Part shown: in pieces, positions 1 through 7,444 of the stretch
How positions within the stretch are numbered: position 1 is the stretch's first letter
Layout of the letters: every line of letters starts with the position of its first letter
DNA from: JAJPXI01 sp045595705
GTDB lineage: Bacteria; Bacillota; Clostridia; Oscillospirales; Oscillospiraceae
DNA: 33,497 nt
Direction of reading: 5' to 3'
Assembly (NCBI GenBank): GCA_045595705.1
Contig: JAZOBA010000035.1
Location: 1-33,497, forward strand
Notes under the pieces: model-generated
Databases searched by the model: none
Told to the model about the DNA's origin: nothing
Seen by the model: the letters and a program-made list of their open reading frames with translations, nothing else
Position numbers and translations under genes: made by a program

Positions 1-20
1 GCGGGTTTGCGGCCATTTTT

Positions 21-66
21 GATATGTAAAAAACGCTCTTCGAAAAATTGGCGTTTTTTACATATC
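21..66. repeat. Long perfect inverted repeat (hairpin)
   Basis: A 16-bp perfect inverted repeat (arms 21-36 and 51-66) surrounds a 14-nt loop; wobble pairs could lengthen the stem slightly. The right arm contains a T-run, so it could be the terminator of a gene outside the window. It could also be the end of a small mobile element. Only the repeat itself is seen; its role is inferred. Confidence 0.6.
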
Positions 67-142
67 GAAATATGCAGATTTCTCTTCCAATGTTCGCTAA
101 GGATATTTGTTTTTATACCCCAACTATTGACATAGAACCAAG

Positions 143-180
143 AAAATTCCCGACCCCGAAAGGGGCCGGGAATTTTTTGT
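143..180. terminator. Intrinsic terminator hairpin
   Basis: The arms at 143-157 and 162-176 pair with one A-C mismatch around a GAAA loop and are followed by a T-run on the plus strand. It lies just beyond the 3' end of the minus-strand HIT gene and may act in both directions. Confidence 0.7.
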
Positions 181-216
181 TTGTAATAGTAACAGTTCGA
201 CAAATTGGAATTGGCT

Positions 217-675
217 TTATAGTAATAAGTCCAACTCTGTTGCCAATATGGTTTTCATTTCTTTCAATTCAGCATCAGTTGGGTGGTTGGCAGGGCTATA
301 CATTTTCTCCCTCGGATACCACCAAACAGGACCTTTGCCCTTGCTTCCGTAGTTCTCTAAGTCACCGCTTACTCTTGGAAATAGATGCCAATGAAGATGT
401 GTATCTCCATTGCCTAACAATTCATAATTCATTTTTTCTGCACCAAATGCCTTTGCTACAGCCTCTGCTACGACAGACATTTCCTCTAAAAACTTCATTT
501 TAGTTGCATAGTCCAACTGGAACAATTCCGTTTTGTGTTCTTTGCAAAGAAATAGTGTGTAACCCTTAAAATGCTGATTGTCACCAATGACGACATAACC
601 CGTTTCCAATTCTTTGACAAACCAAGGGTTGGTGTTTTCTTTAATCATCAGAATTCTATCGCATATCAAGCACAT
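217..675 (-). CDS. HIT (histidine triad) family protein
   Basis: This 152-residue protein matches the size and layout of the HIT superfamily of nucleotide hydrolases and transferases, which act on nucleotide phosphoramidates or dinucleoside polyphosphates. The triad His-x-His-x-His falls at residues 93-97 (HLHWH) and is followed by LFPR. An N-terminal Cys2-x2-Cys5 pair, with Cys44 and His47, could bind zinc as in several HIT proteins. A GAGG ribosome binding site precedes the ATG. The gene is divergent from glycerol kinase and has its own promoter candidate. Its codons are clearly richer in A and T than those of the neighbours, which suggests horizontal acquisition. The substrate cannot be predicted. 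Confidence 0.85.
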   Translation of the reverse strand: MCLICDRILMIKENTNPWFVKELETGYVVIGDNQHFKGYTLFLCKEHKTELFQLDYATKMKFLEEMSVVAEAVAKAFGAEKMNYELLGNGDTHLHWHLFPRVSGDLENYGSKGKGPVWWYPREKMYSPANHPTDAELKEMKTILATELDLLL

Positions 676-715
676 AACACATTACCTCGCCAAATTCTTA
701 TCTGCCGTTTCGCTT

Positions 716-744
716 ACTCTATCATAAATTTTCGCATATATCAA
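716..744 (-). promoter_or_regulatory. Promoter candidate for the HIT gene
   Basis: Reading the minus strand, a -35 TTGATA (739-744) and a -10 TAGAGT (716-721) are separated by 17 bp, placing transcription start about 30-35 nt upstream of the ATG. Confidence 0.45.
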
Positions 745-806
745 TGATGGAACGATGGCGGAAGGCTTTTGGATGAGATGAACAGGGGAGAATACAGATA
801 GCACAC

Positions 807-835
807 TTGCAGGGTACGGCGCGGCGTATTATAAT
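807..835 (+). promoter_or_regulatory. Promoter candidate for glpK
   Basis: A -35 TTGCAG (807-812) and a perfect -10 TATAAT (830-835) are separated by 17 bp, about 36 nt before the glycerol kinase start. No catabolite-repression operator was recognised around it. Confidence 0.6.
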
Positions 836-871
836 AACAGAAACAATACGATTCTGACAGGAGGAGTCGGT

Positions 872-2362
872 ATGGCAAAGTACATTATGGCGCTGGATCA
901 GGGAACCACCAGTTCCCGCTGCATCCTGTTTGATAAACAGGGACAAATTTGCAGCGTAGCGCAAAAGGAATTTACGCAATATTTTCCCAAGCCCGGCTGG
1001 GTGGAGCACGATGCCATGGAAATCTGGGCCAGCCAGATCGGTGTGGCACAGGAGGCCCTGCTGAAAATTGGTGCCACGGCCGCCGATGTGGCCGCCATCG
1101 GCATCACCAACCAGCGTGAAACCACCGTGGTCTGGGACAAGACCACCGGACAGCCGGTGTACAATGCTATCGTGTGGCAGTGCCGCCGCACCGCCGACTT
1201 CTGTGATGGACTGGCTGCCGAGGGATGGACTGACAAGATTCGAGCTAAGTGCGGTGTGGTGCTGGATGCTTATTTTTCGGCCACCAAGATTCGCTGGATT
1301 CTGGACAATGTACCCGGCGCCCGGGAGAAGGCAGACCGGGGCGATCTGCTCTTCGGCAACATTGACACCTGGCTGATCTGGAACCTGACCCGTGGAAAGG
1401 TTCACGTGACGGATTACTCCAACGCCTCGCGCACGATGCTGTACAACATTTTTGACCTGAAGTGGGACGAGGAGATTCTGCAGCGGCTGGACATTCCCGC
1501 CTCCATGTTGCCTGAGGTTAAGCCCTCCAGCTGCGTGTACGGTCAGACTGACCCCACTATCTTCGGCGCACCCATTTCCATTGGCGGCGCCGCCGGCGAC
1601 CAGCAGGCCGCCCTGTTCGGACAGACTTGTTTTCAGCCCGGTATGGCCAAGAACACCTACGGAACGGGATGCTTTCTGCTGATGAATACCGGGGCCAAGC
1701 CGGTTATGAGCGAAAACGGTCTGGTCACCACCATCGCATGGGGTGTCAACGGCAGGGTGGAGTATGCCTTGGAGGGTTCCATTTTTGTGGCCGGAGCCGC
1801 CATCCAGTGGCTGCGGGATGAATTGAAACTGATCGACAGTGCTGCCGATTCGGAGCGCATGGCAGCCAAAGTGGAGGATACCAACGGCTGCTACGTGGTG
1901 CCCGCCTTTACCGGTTTGGGAGCTCCTTATTGGGATGCTTACGCCCGGGGTGCCATTGTGGGCCTGACCCGCGGCGTCAACAAGTTCCATCTGGTCCGTG
2001 CTACGTTGGAGTCGCTGGCCTATCAGGCCCATGACGTGCTTCGCGCTATGCAGGAGGACGCCGGTCTGCAACTGTCCGAACTGAAGGTGGACGGCGGTGC
2101 CAGTGCCAACAATTTTCTGATGCAGTTTCAGGCAGATGTGATTCATACGCCGGTTTGCCGTCCCGCCTGCATCGAGACCACCGCGCTTGGTGCCGCCTAT
2201 CTGGCCGGTTTGGCGGTGGGGTTCTGGGCCGATCAGGCCGAGATTGTGGCCAACGGAACCACCTTTTGCACCTTTGAACCCCAGATGGAGGAAACCGCCC
2301 GACAGGAGCGCCTGCGCGGTTGGAGCAAGGCCGTGGGCCGCAGCCTGAGGTGGGCTGAATAA
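872..2362 (+). CDS. glpK: Glycerol kinase
   Basis: This enzyme phosphorylates glycerol with ATP to sn-glycerol 3-phosphate in the cytoplasm. The protein has 496 residues, the usual length for a FGGY-family glycerol kinase. The N-terminal ATPase-fold motif DQGTTSSR is at residues 9-16, the characteristic TNQRETTVVWDK at 79-90, and AGDQQAALFGQ begins near residue 240, followed by NTYGTGCF. A GGAGGAG ribosome binding site precedes the ATG. The His-containing segment that HPr phosphorylates in many Firmicutes enzymes (a YHFYG-like stretch just before the AGDQQ motif) is absent here and reads DPTIFG. No glpF or glpD is adjacent; the next gene is an unrelated FAD oxidoreductase behind a terminator. 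Confidence 0.96.
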   Translation: MAKYIMALDQGTTSSRCILFDKQGQICSVAQKEFTQYFPKPGWVEHDAMEIWASQIGVAQEALLKIGATAADVAAIGITNQRETTVVWDKTTGQPVYNAIVWQCRRTADFCDGLAAEGWTDKIRAKCGVVLDAYFSATKIRWILDNVPGAREKADRGDLLFGNIDTWLIWNLTRGKVHVTDYSNASRTMLYNIFDLKWDEEILQRLDIPASMLPEVKPSSCVYGQTDPTIFGAPISIGGAAGDQQAALFGQTCFQPGMAKNTYGTGCFLLMNTGAKPVMSENGLVTTIAWGVNGRVEYALEGSIFVAGAAIQWLRDELKLIDSAADSERMAAKVEDTNGCYVVPAFTGLGAPYWDAYARGAIVGLTRGVNKFHLVRATLESLAYQAHDVLRAMQEDAGLQLSELKVDGGASANNFLMQFQADVIHTPVCRPACIETTALGAAYLAGLAVGFWADQAEIVANGTTFCTFEPQMEETARQERLRGWSKAVGRSLRWAE

Positions 2363-2371
2363 GAAGATACC

Positions 2372-2401
2372 GACCGCCGCATAACTCATTGTGCGGCGGT
2401 C
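2372..2401 (+). terminator. Terminator after glpK
   Basis: A 10-bp GC-rich stem (arms 2372-2381 and 2392-2401) lies 10 nt after the glpK stop and is followed by a short T-rich stretch. Confidence 0.65.
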
Positions 2402-2474
2402 GTTCTCTTGACATGCGTGGTAGAATGATATTGGGCGATTACGTACCCGAATTTAAGGCAAAGGCGGAGAAGTT

Positions 2475-3875
2475 ATGTCCTATAAGTATGATGCGATTAT
2501 CATCGGTGCCGGCGAAGCCGGCATGTTTGCCGGCTATGAACTGGCCCGGCTGCGCCCTGAATTAAAGATTCTCATTCTGGAGCAGGGCGCCGATATTTAT
2601 ACCCGTACTTGCCCCATCGTGGCCGGCAAGGTGAAGGAATGCATTCAGTGCAAAGTCTGCGGTACCATGTGCGGCTTTGGCGGCGCCGGTGCCTTCTCGG
2701 ACGGTAAGTTCAACTTTACCACTGCTTTTGGCGGCTGGCTGACCGATTTTATGGATAGCCGTGAGGTTATGAACCTGATCGAGTACGTTGACAGTGTCAA
2801 TGTAGCCCACGGTGCCACCGACAAGGTGTATTCCACCGACTCGCCGGCAGCCAAGGAGTTGGCCAAGCGCGCGCTGGAGCACGATCTGCATCTGCTGCAG
2901 GCTCGCTGCAAGCATTTGGGCACCGAGAACAACCTGCGCATTCTGCAGAATATTTACAATGGCATGAAGGAAAAGGTGGAGTTTCGCTTCCATACCTCGG
3001 TGACTCAGATCGCCGTGGAAGGAGAGCACACCTACCGGGTGGTCACTGACAAGGGTGAGGAATTCACCGCTCCCTGGCTGATTGCCGGTCCCGGGCGCTC
3101 GGGTGCAGAGTGGTTTGCCAACCAGTGCAAGGATCTGGGTATCCGCCTGATCAACAATCAGGTGGACATCGGCGTGCGCGTGGAGCTGCCCGCCGTGGTC
3201 TTTGAACACATTACAGACGTGGTGTACGAGTCCAAGCTGGTTTACCGAACCAAGCAGTACGGTGATCAGGTACGCACCTTCTGTATGAACCCCTATGGTC
3301 ATGTGGTGGCTGAGAATGTGGAAGGCATCAATACCGTCAACGGTCACTCCTATTCAGCCTCCGAGCTGCGCAGCGAAAACACCAACTTCGCCCTGCTGGT
3401 CTCCAACCGCTTTACCCAGCCCTTTGATCAGCCCTACCGCTACGGCAAGCACATTGCATCCCTGTCCAATATGCTGGCGGGCGGCGTGCTGGTACAGCGT
3501 TTCGGCGATTTGGTCAAGGGTGTGCGCACCAATGAGCACCGCCTGAGCAAGTCCTTCACCCGTCCCACTCTAACGGCGGCCATTCCCGGTGATCTCAGCC
3601 TGGCCCTGCCTAAGCGTCAGCTGGATGACATCATTGAAATGATCTATGCGCTGGACAAAATTGCCCCCGGCACCGCGAACTATGATACACTGCTCTACGG
3701 CGCTGAGGTCAAGTTCTATTCTTCCCGCCTGTCCCTGTCGGGCGAATTGGAAACCGAAAAACCCGGCTTTTTCGCCATTGGCGATGGCGCCGGTGTGACC
3801 CGTGGTCTGGCACAGGCCGGCGCTTCCGGCGTGAAAGTTGCACGTGTCATCAGTGAACGGTTGGGAGAAAAATAA
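2475..3875 (+). CDS. NAD(P)/FAD-dependent oxidoreductase with N-terminal Cys cluster
   Basis: The 466-residue protein starts with a Rossmann dinucleotide-binding motif G11-A-G13-E-A-G16, and a second FAD-contacting motif (IGDGAGVTRGLAQAG) lies near residues 432-447. This is the architecture of a large family of flavoprotein dehydrogenases. Cysteines at 46, 56, 59, 62 and 66 (the last four spaced C-x2-C-x2-C-x3-C) lie where an iron-sulfur cluster or redox-active cysteine pair could sit. The GG-x-GAFSDGK segment that follows is typical of this uncharacterised subfamily. It does not resemble glycerol-3-phosphate dehydrogenase, so the neighbouring glpK is probably unrelated. An AGGCGGAG ribosome binding site supports the start. 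Substrate and electron acceptor are unknown. Confidence 0.85.
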   Translation: MSYKYDAIIIGAGEAGMFAGYELARLRPELKILILEQGADIYTRTCPIVAGKVKECIQCKVCGTMCGFGGAGAFSDGKFNFTTAFGGWLTDFMDSREVMNLIEYVDSVNVAHGATDKVYSTDSPAAKELAKRALEHDLHLLQARCKHLGTENNLRILQNIYNGMKEKVEFRFHTSVTQIAVEGEHTYRVVTDKGEEFTAPWLIAGPGRSGAEWFANQCKDLGIRLINNQVDIGVRVELPAVVFEHITDVVYESKLVYRTKQYGDQVRTFCMNPYGHVVAENVEGINTVNGHSYSASELRSENTNFALLVSNRFTQPFDQPYRYGKHIASLSNMLAGGVLVQRFGDLVKGVRTNEHRLSKSFTRPTLTAAIPGDLSLALPKRQLDDIIEMIYALDKIAPGTANYDTLLYGAEVKFYSSRLSLSGELETEKPGFFAIGDGAGVTRGLAQAGASGVKVARVISERLGEK

Positions 3876-4083
3876 TTATTTTTTGACATCGGTTATGCAT
3901 GCATAAAATCGGGTTTTTCGACATGGATTTTTTAGGGAAACCTTGAAATACCAAGGGTTTTCCACATTATACACAGGTTTTTCCACACCGGTTTCCCAAA
4001 ATCTTATTCATCGTTGGTTGACATAAAAGCGTGTCAAGATTTATTTTCTTGTCGTTTTCGACAAACTTTTTGAGGGGTTCAAT
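3876..4083. other. AT-rich intergenic region with DnaA-box-like cluster
   Basis: The gap upstream of mnmE holds a 14-bp perfect palindrome (TTATGCATGCATAA, 3893-3906). It also holds five same-strand 9-mers close to the DnaA box TTATCCACA: TTTTCGACA at 3915-3923, TTTTCCACA at 3958-3966, TTATACACA at 3967-3975, TTTTCCACA at 3979-3987 and TTTTCGACA at 4055-4063. Three are one mismatch from consensus and two are two mismatches away. mnmE is a classic neighbour of oriC in Firmicutes, which makes DnaA binding plausible. Gene orientations here do not diverge from this point, so a functional origin is not established. Confidence 0.5.
4018..4047 (+). promoter_or_regulatory. Promoter candidate for mnmE
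   Basis: A consensus -35 TTGACA (4018-4023) is followed after 18 bp by a weak -10 TATTTT (4042-4047), about 36 nt upstream of the start codon. Confidence 0.4.
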
Positions 4084-5451
4084 ATGACAGAAACCATTGC
4101 TGCGGCAGCCACACCTGCCGTGCCAAGTGCCATCGGAATCTTGCGCCTTTCGGGACCAAAGGCCCGTGAAATTGCCTCGGCCGTTTTTGTGCCCATGGGA
4201 GGAGGAATCCTGGCCGACAAGCCGCCGCGCAGGTTGATTTACGGGACGCTGAAGGATAAAAACGGCACCGCCATCGATCAGGTGCTGGCCACATGGTCAC
4301 CGGGACCCAACAGTTATACTGGCGAAGATACTGCTGAGTTGCAGTGTCACGGCTCGCCTGCAGTGCTGGCGCTGGGTCTGGAGGCACTGTTTGCTCACGG
4401 CGCCCGTCAGGCGCTTGCCGGTGAATTTACCCGCCGCGCCTTTCTCAACGGCCGGATGGATCTGGCTCAGGCCGAGGCGGTCATCGATCTGATCGATGCC
4501 GAAACTGCCGAAAGCGCCCGCAATGCTTACGGGCAACTCAACGGCGCCCTGTCCCGCCGGGTAGATGCCATCTATGATGGACTGACCGATGTTATGGCCC
4601 ATTTCCACGCTGTGTTGGATTATCCCGACGAGGATATTGACCCCTTCACCGCCGAAACCATCCGGGATGCTCTAACCGAGGCTCTGCATCGGCTGGATGC
4701 TTTGCTGGCTACCTATGACCGGGGCAGCCTGCTGGCCGAGGGTGTACCCTGTGCTATCGTAGGTCGGCCCAATGTGGGAAAATCCTCTTTGCTCAACGCT
4801 CTGTTGGGTTATGACCGAGCCATTGTTACCAATATTCCCGGGACCACCCGCGACACACTGGAGGAACGCCTGCGTCTGGGCGGTATTTTGCTGCGTCTGG
4901 TGGACACCGCCGGCATGCGGGATACCGATGACGCTGTGGAGCGCATGGGTGTGGACCGCAGCCGTGACGCATTGGAGCGTGCCCGGCTGGCCCTTTTGGT
5001 GCTGGACGGCGCCCAAGAACTGACCGATGAGGACGAGCATGCCATCTCTGCTGCTCAACGGGTTCCCAATCTGATCTGCGTGGTCAACAAGTCCGATCTG
5101 GGCCTTGCGCTGGATGTGGAAGAACTGCGCCGCCGTTTTGACAAGGTTTGCCTAGTTTCGGCCACCACCGGGGACGGACTGGAGGAACTGGAGCGCATCA
5201 TCACGGACTGTTTTCCAAACGGGGGAGACGAGGTGGGCAGTCTGCTGACCAACGCCCGTCAGGCCGAGGCAGCCAAGCGTGCCCGTGTCTCGGTGATTTC
5301 TGCCTTGGACGGCTTGAACATGGGTGTTACCCCGGACGCTCTGCTGACCGATGCCGAACAGGCCATGATGGCGCTGGGTGAGTTAACCGGGCGCAGCGTG
5401 CGGGAGGATATTACCGACCGCATCTTCTCCCGTTTTTGCGTGGGAAAGTAA
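4084..5451 (+). CDS. mnmE: tRNA modification GTPase MnmE
   Basis: MnmE works with MnmG (GidA) to install the cmnm5 or related group on the wobble uridine of certain tRNAs. The 455-residue protein has the N-terminal folate-binding (TrmE_N) domain and a helical domain split by the inserted GTPase domain. GTPase motifs are visible: P-loop GRPNVGKSS starting at about residue 226, TTRDT, DTAG near 273 and NKSD near 334. It ends in the diagnostic catalytic C-terminal CVGK (usually C-I/V-GK). The start at 4084 follows a GAGGGG ribosome binding site. No mnmG, jag or rsmG lies in the window, so the usual origin-proximal block is not preserved here. Confidence 0.97.
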   Translation: MTETIAAAATPAVPSAIGILRLSGPKAREIASAVFVPMGGGILADKPPRRLIYGTLKDKNGTAIDQVLATWSPGPNSYTGEDTAELQCHGSPAVLALGLEALFAHGARQALAGEFTRRAFLNGRMDLAQAEAVIDLIDAETAESARNAYGQLNGALSRRVDAIYDGLTDVMAHFHAVLDYPDEDIDPFTAETIRDALTEALHRLDALLATYDRGSLLAEGVPCAIVGRPNVGKSSLLNALLGYDRAIVTNIPGTTRDTLEERLRLGGILLRLVDTAGMRDTDDAVERMGVDRSRDALERARLALLVLDGAQELTDEDEHAISAAQRVPNLICVVNKSDLGLALDVEELRRRFDKVCLVSATTGDGLEELERIITDCFPNGGDEVGSLLTNARQAEAAKRARVSVISALDGLNMGVTPDALLTDAEQAMMALGELTGRSVREDITDRIFSRFCVGK

Positions 5452-5459
5452 ACAAGACG

Positions 5460-5496
5460 AAACGACCCTGTCCAAATCGGACAGGGTCGTTTTTTA
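5460..5496 (+). terminator. Terminator after mnmE
   Basis: A perfect 14-bp stem (5460-5473 with 5479-5492) with a 5-nt loop runs into a T tract. It sits between convergent genes; the A-rich left flank gives a T-run on the minus strand as well. Confidence 0.85.
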
Positions 5497-5502
5497 CGGA
5501 AA

Positions 5503-5904
5503 TTAATACTTTTTACGTAGGATCACCAAGGAAATCCAGTAGAGAAACACGATCAGACAGACACTTGCGCTGGCGGCATAGACAAGGATGTCGTGACCGA
5601 GCACCTTCAGCACAATGGCTGCTACAGCGGCAATGATGACAAAAAGGTATCCTGCCCAGGACCAGGCCTTTGTAGAAAGGTATTTGTTGCGCTCATCATT
5701 GGTTTCCACATTGACCGATTCCCGGTAGGTCTCGTTGGTATTGTATCGAATCTGCCGTGCCAGAAAAACGGCACCTACCGCAATCAGGGCAGCGCCCATT
5801 CCACCCCAGAAGGGATCGATCAGCGTGGTGACTTGACCGATCAGCAGTGCCAGTCCAAGCACGATTTCAACGATACTGGCGATCAGGCGTTTGTTATTCC
5901 TCAT
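5503..5904 (-). CDS. Small four-helix membrane protein (DUF2178-like)
   Basis: The 133-residue protein has four hydrophobic segments, arranged as two pairs around a polar loop containing ETNDERNKYLSTKA. That loop resembles the DER-type motif of DUF2178-like membrane proteins found next to Xre regulators. I chose the ATG at 5904, which has an AGAGAGG ribosome binding site; a longer frame starting at 5949 would overlap the upstream regulator. It lies 16 nt after the HTH gene and is presumably cotranscribed with it. The function is unknown; the regulator partnership suggests a membrane stress or export role, but nothing in the sequence shows that. Confidence 0.75.
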   Translation of the reverse strand: MRNNKRLIASIVEIVLGLALLIGQVTTLIDPFWGGMGAALIAVGAVFLARQIRYNTNETYRESVNVETNDERNKYLSTKAWSWAGYLFVIIAAVAAIVLKVLGHDILVYAASASVCLIVFLYWISLVILRKKY

Positions 5905-5920
5905 ATGATATACCTCTCTT

Positions 5921-6121
5921 TCAGGTTTCACCGTCAAAGATGAATACATCTTCGATTTTCAGTTCAAAATAACGGGCAATTTTGTAGGCCAGCAGGATAG
6001 AGGGATTGTATCGTCCGGTTTCCAGCGAACTGATGGTCTGCCGGGATACTCCAAGAGCCTTGGCGAAATCCTCCTGTCGGATTCCTTTTTCTTTTCGAAT
6101 GACTTCAATACGGTTTTTCAT
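5921..6121 (-). CDS. Xre/Cro-CI family helix-turn-helix regulator
   Basis: This 66-residue protein is a single HTH_3 domain. The helix-turn-helix covers about residues 15-36 (RQEDFAKALGVSRQTISSLE), followed by the family's typical P-S-I-L-L-A-Y-K-I-A helix and an acidic tail. It is the usual length of compact YozG/YgzD-like repressors. It precedes and is probably cotranscribed with the small membrane protein gene. An 18-bp palindrome lies between its -10 box and its start codon, which suggests negative autoregulation. Confidence 0.9.
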   Translation of the reverse strand: MKNRIEVIRKEKGIRQEDFAKALGVSRQTISSLETGRYNPSILLAYKIARYFELKIEDVFIFDGET

Positions 6122-6135
6122 GACTGCACCTCGAT

Positions 6136-6153
6136 TGTAAAGTATCCTTTACA
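6136..6153. promoter_or_regulatory. Palindromic operator candidate for the Xre regulator
   Basis: TGTAAAG and CTTTACA form perfect 7-nt arms around a 4-nt centre, located just downstream of the -10 box and about 15 nt before the regulator's ATG. A dimeric Xre protein bound here would block its own transcription. Confidence 0.55.
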
Positions 6154-6158
6154 TATGC

Positions 6159-6187
6159 ATCATAGCACAAGGCAGGAAAAATGTCAA
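6159..6187 (-). promoter_or_regulatory. Promoter of the Xre-membrane protein pair
   Basis: On the minus strand a perfect -35 TTGACA (6182-6187), a 17-bp spacer and a -10 TATGAT (6159-6164) form a near-consensus housekeeping promoter. Confidence 0.75.
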
Positions 6188-6210
6188 GCGAACTTTACAT
6201 CGGAACCCAA

Positions 6211-6244
6211 AAGAACTGCCGCAGATTTTTCTGCGGCAGTTCTT
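6211..6244 (-). terminator. Terminator after serA
   Basis: A perfect 14-bp stem (6211-6224 with 6231-6244) with a 6-nt loop lies 12 nt past the serA stop. The T-tail on the minus strand is short, but the hairpin is very stable. Confidence 0.75.
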
Positions 6245-6255
6245 CTGATTTGGAT

Positions 6256-7428
6256 TTAATGATTGATAACCCGCACCCGCAGAATACCGGGGATAGCGCG
6301 GATGGCATTGATGGCGTGCTCGCCCACCCGGGCGTTGACGTCCACGATGGTATAGGCGTAATCGCCGCGGCTCTTGTTGGTCATGTTTTCCACGTTGACG
6401 TTCTCCTTGGAGAGCACCAGCGTGATGTTGGCCAGCATGGCGGGAATGTTGCGGTGGATCAGGCACAGGCGGCAGATGCCGCTCCAGTCCATTTCCACCC
6501 GGGGCAGGTTGACCGAGTTGACAATGTTGCCGTTAACCAGATAATCTTCCAGCTGACGGGCGGCCATGACGGCGCAGTTGTCTTCGCTTTCGGGAGTAGA
6601 GGCGCCCAGATGGGGCAGCGCCACCACATTCTTGGCCAGCGTAATCTTGTTGTTGGGGAAGTCGGTGACGTATTTTGCCACCCGGCCGGACTCCAGCGCG
6701 GCAATCATGGCGTCGTCGTCCACCAGTTCGCCGCGGGCCAGATTGAGGATGCGCACATGCCCCTTCATTTTCTGAATGGATTCGGCGTCAATGAAGTGCT
6801 TGGTTTTCTCGGTGTAGGGAATGTGCAGGGAGATGTAATCGCACACCCGGTACAATTCGTCCACACTCTTGACCACCTTTACATGGCGGTCCAGACGCAA
6901 TGCGGCATCCACCGACAGGTAGGGGTCGTAGCCATAGACCTCCATGCCCAAACTGAGTCCCACGTTGGCCACCAGAGCGCCGATGGCGCCCAGACCGATG
7001 ACGCCCAGTGTCTTGCGGTAAAGTTCGGGGCCCACAAAGGCGGATTTGCCTTTTTCCACGGCAGCAGCCACATCCACGTCGGGGGTGCTGGCCTGTTCAC
7101 GCACCCAGTCGTAGCCGCCCATGACATCACGGGAGGCGGCCAGCATGGCCAGCAGCACCAGTTCCTTGACGGCGTTGGCGTTGGCGCCGGGGGTGTTGAA
7201 GACCACAATACCGGCCTCGGAGCAGCGGTCGATAGGGATGTTGTTGGTGCCTGCTCCGGCGCGGGCGATGGCACGCAGATGCTCAGGAAATTCATAGTCG
7301 TGCATCTTGGCGCTGCGAACCAGAATGCCGTCTTCGTTTTCTACGTCATCGCCTACCTGAAAACGATTAGGGTCCAGCTCGGCCAGGCCGACGTTGGAGA
7401 TTTTGTTTAAAGTCTTAATTCGAAACAT
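6256..7428 (-). CDS. serA: D-3-phosphoglycerate dehydrogenase (short, ACT-domain type)
   Basis: This enzyme oxidises 3-phosphoglycerate to 3-phosphohydroxypyruvate with NAD+, the first step of serine synthesis. The protein has 390 residues from the ATG at 7428, which follows a GGGAGAG ribosome binding site. The NAD-binding loop G145-L-G-A-I-G150, the substrate Arg232 (LARGEL) and catalytic His273 (LPHLGAS) are present. A C-terminal ACT-like domain (about 315-390) would bind serine for feedback control. The catalytic Glu, normally in a VFPTEP or DFPNE context, appears as Asn260 (DFPNN). It follows serC by 16 nt in the same operon. Confidence 0.93.
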   Translation of the reverse strand: MFRIKTLNKISNVGLAELDPNRFQVGDDVENEDGILVRSAKMHDYEFPEHLRAIARAGAGTNNIPIDRCSEAGIVVFNTPGANANAVKELVLLAMLAASRDVMGGYDWVREQASTPDVDVAAAVEKGKSAFVGPELYRKTLGVIGLGAIGALVANVGLSLGMEVYGYDPYLSVDAALRLDRHVKVVKSVDELYRVCDYISLHIPYTEKTKHFIDAESIQKMKGHVRILNLARGELVDDDAMIAALESGRVAKYVTDFPNNKITLAKNVVALPHLGASTPESEDNCAVMAARQLEDYLVNGNIVNSVNLPRVEMDWSGICRLCLIHRNIPAMLANITLVLSKENVNVENMTNKSRGDYAYTIVDVNARVGEHAINAIRAIPGILRVRVINH

Positions 7429-7444
7429 GAGAGGTCTCTCCCTA

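Noticed and set aside
48..503. 151-codon plus-strand frame at the window start
   Set aside because: It runs through the terminator at 143-176 and opposite the HIT gene, and has no convincing ribosome binding site.
722..2389. Long open frame on the minus strand opposite glpK (555 codons)
   Set aside because: It is the antisense of a well-supported glycerol kinase; its Gly/His/Gln-rich composition is typical of a frame opposite a GC-rich gene.
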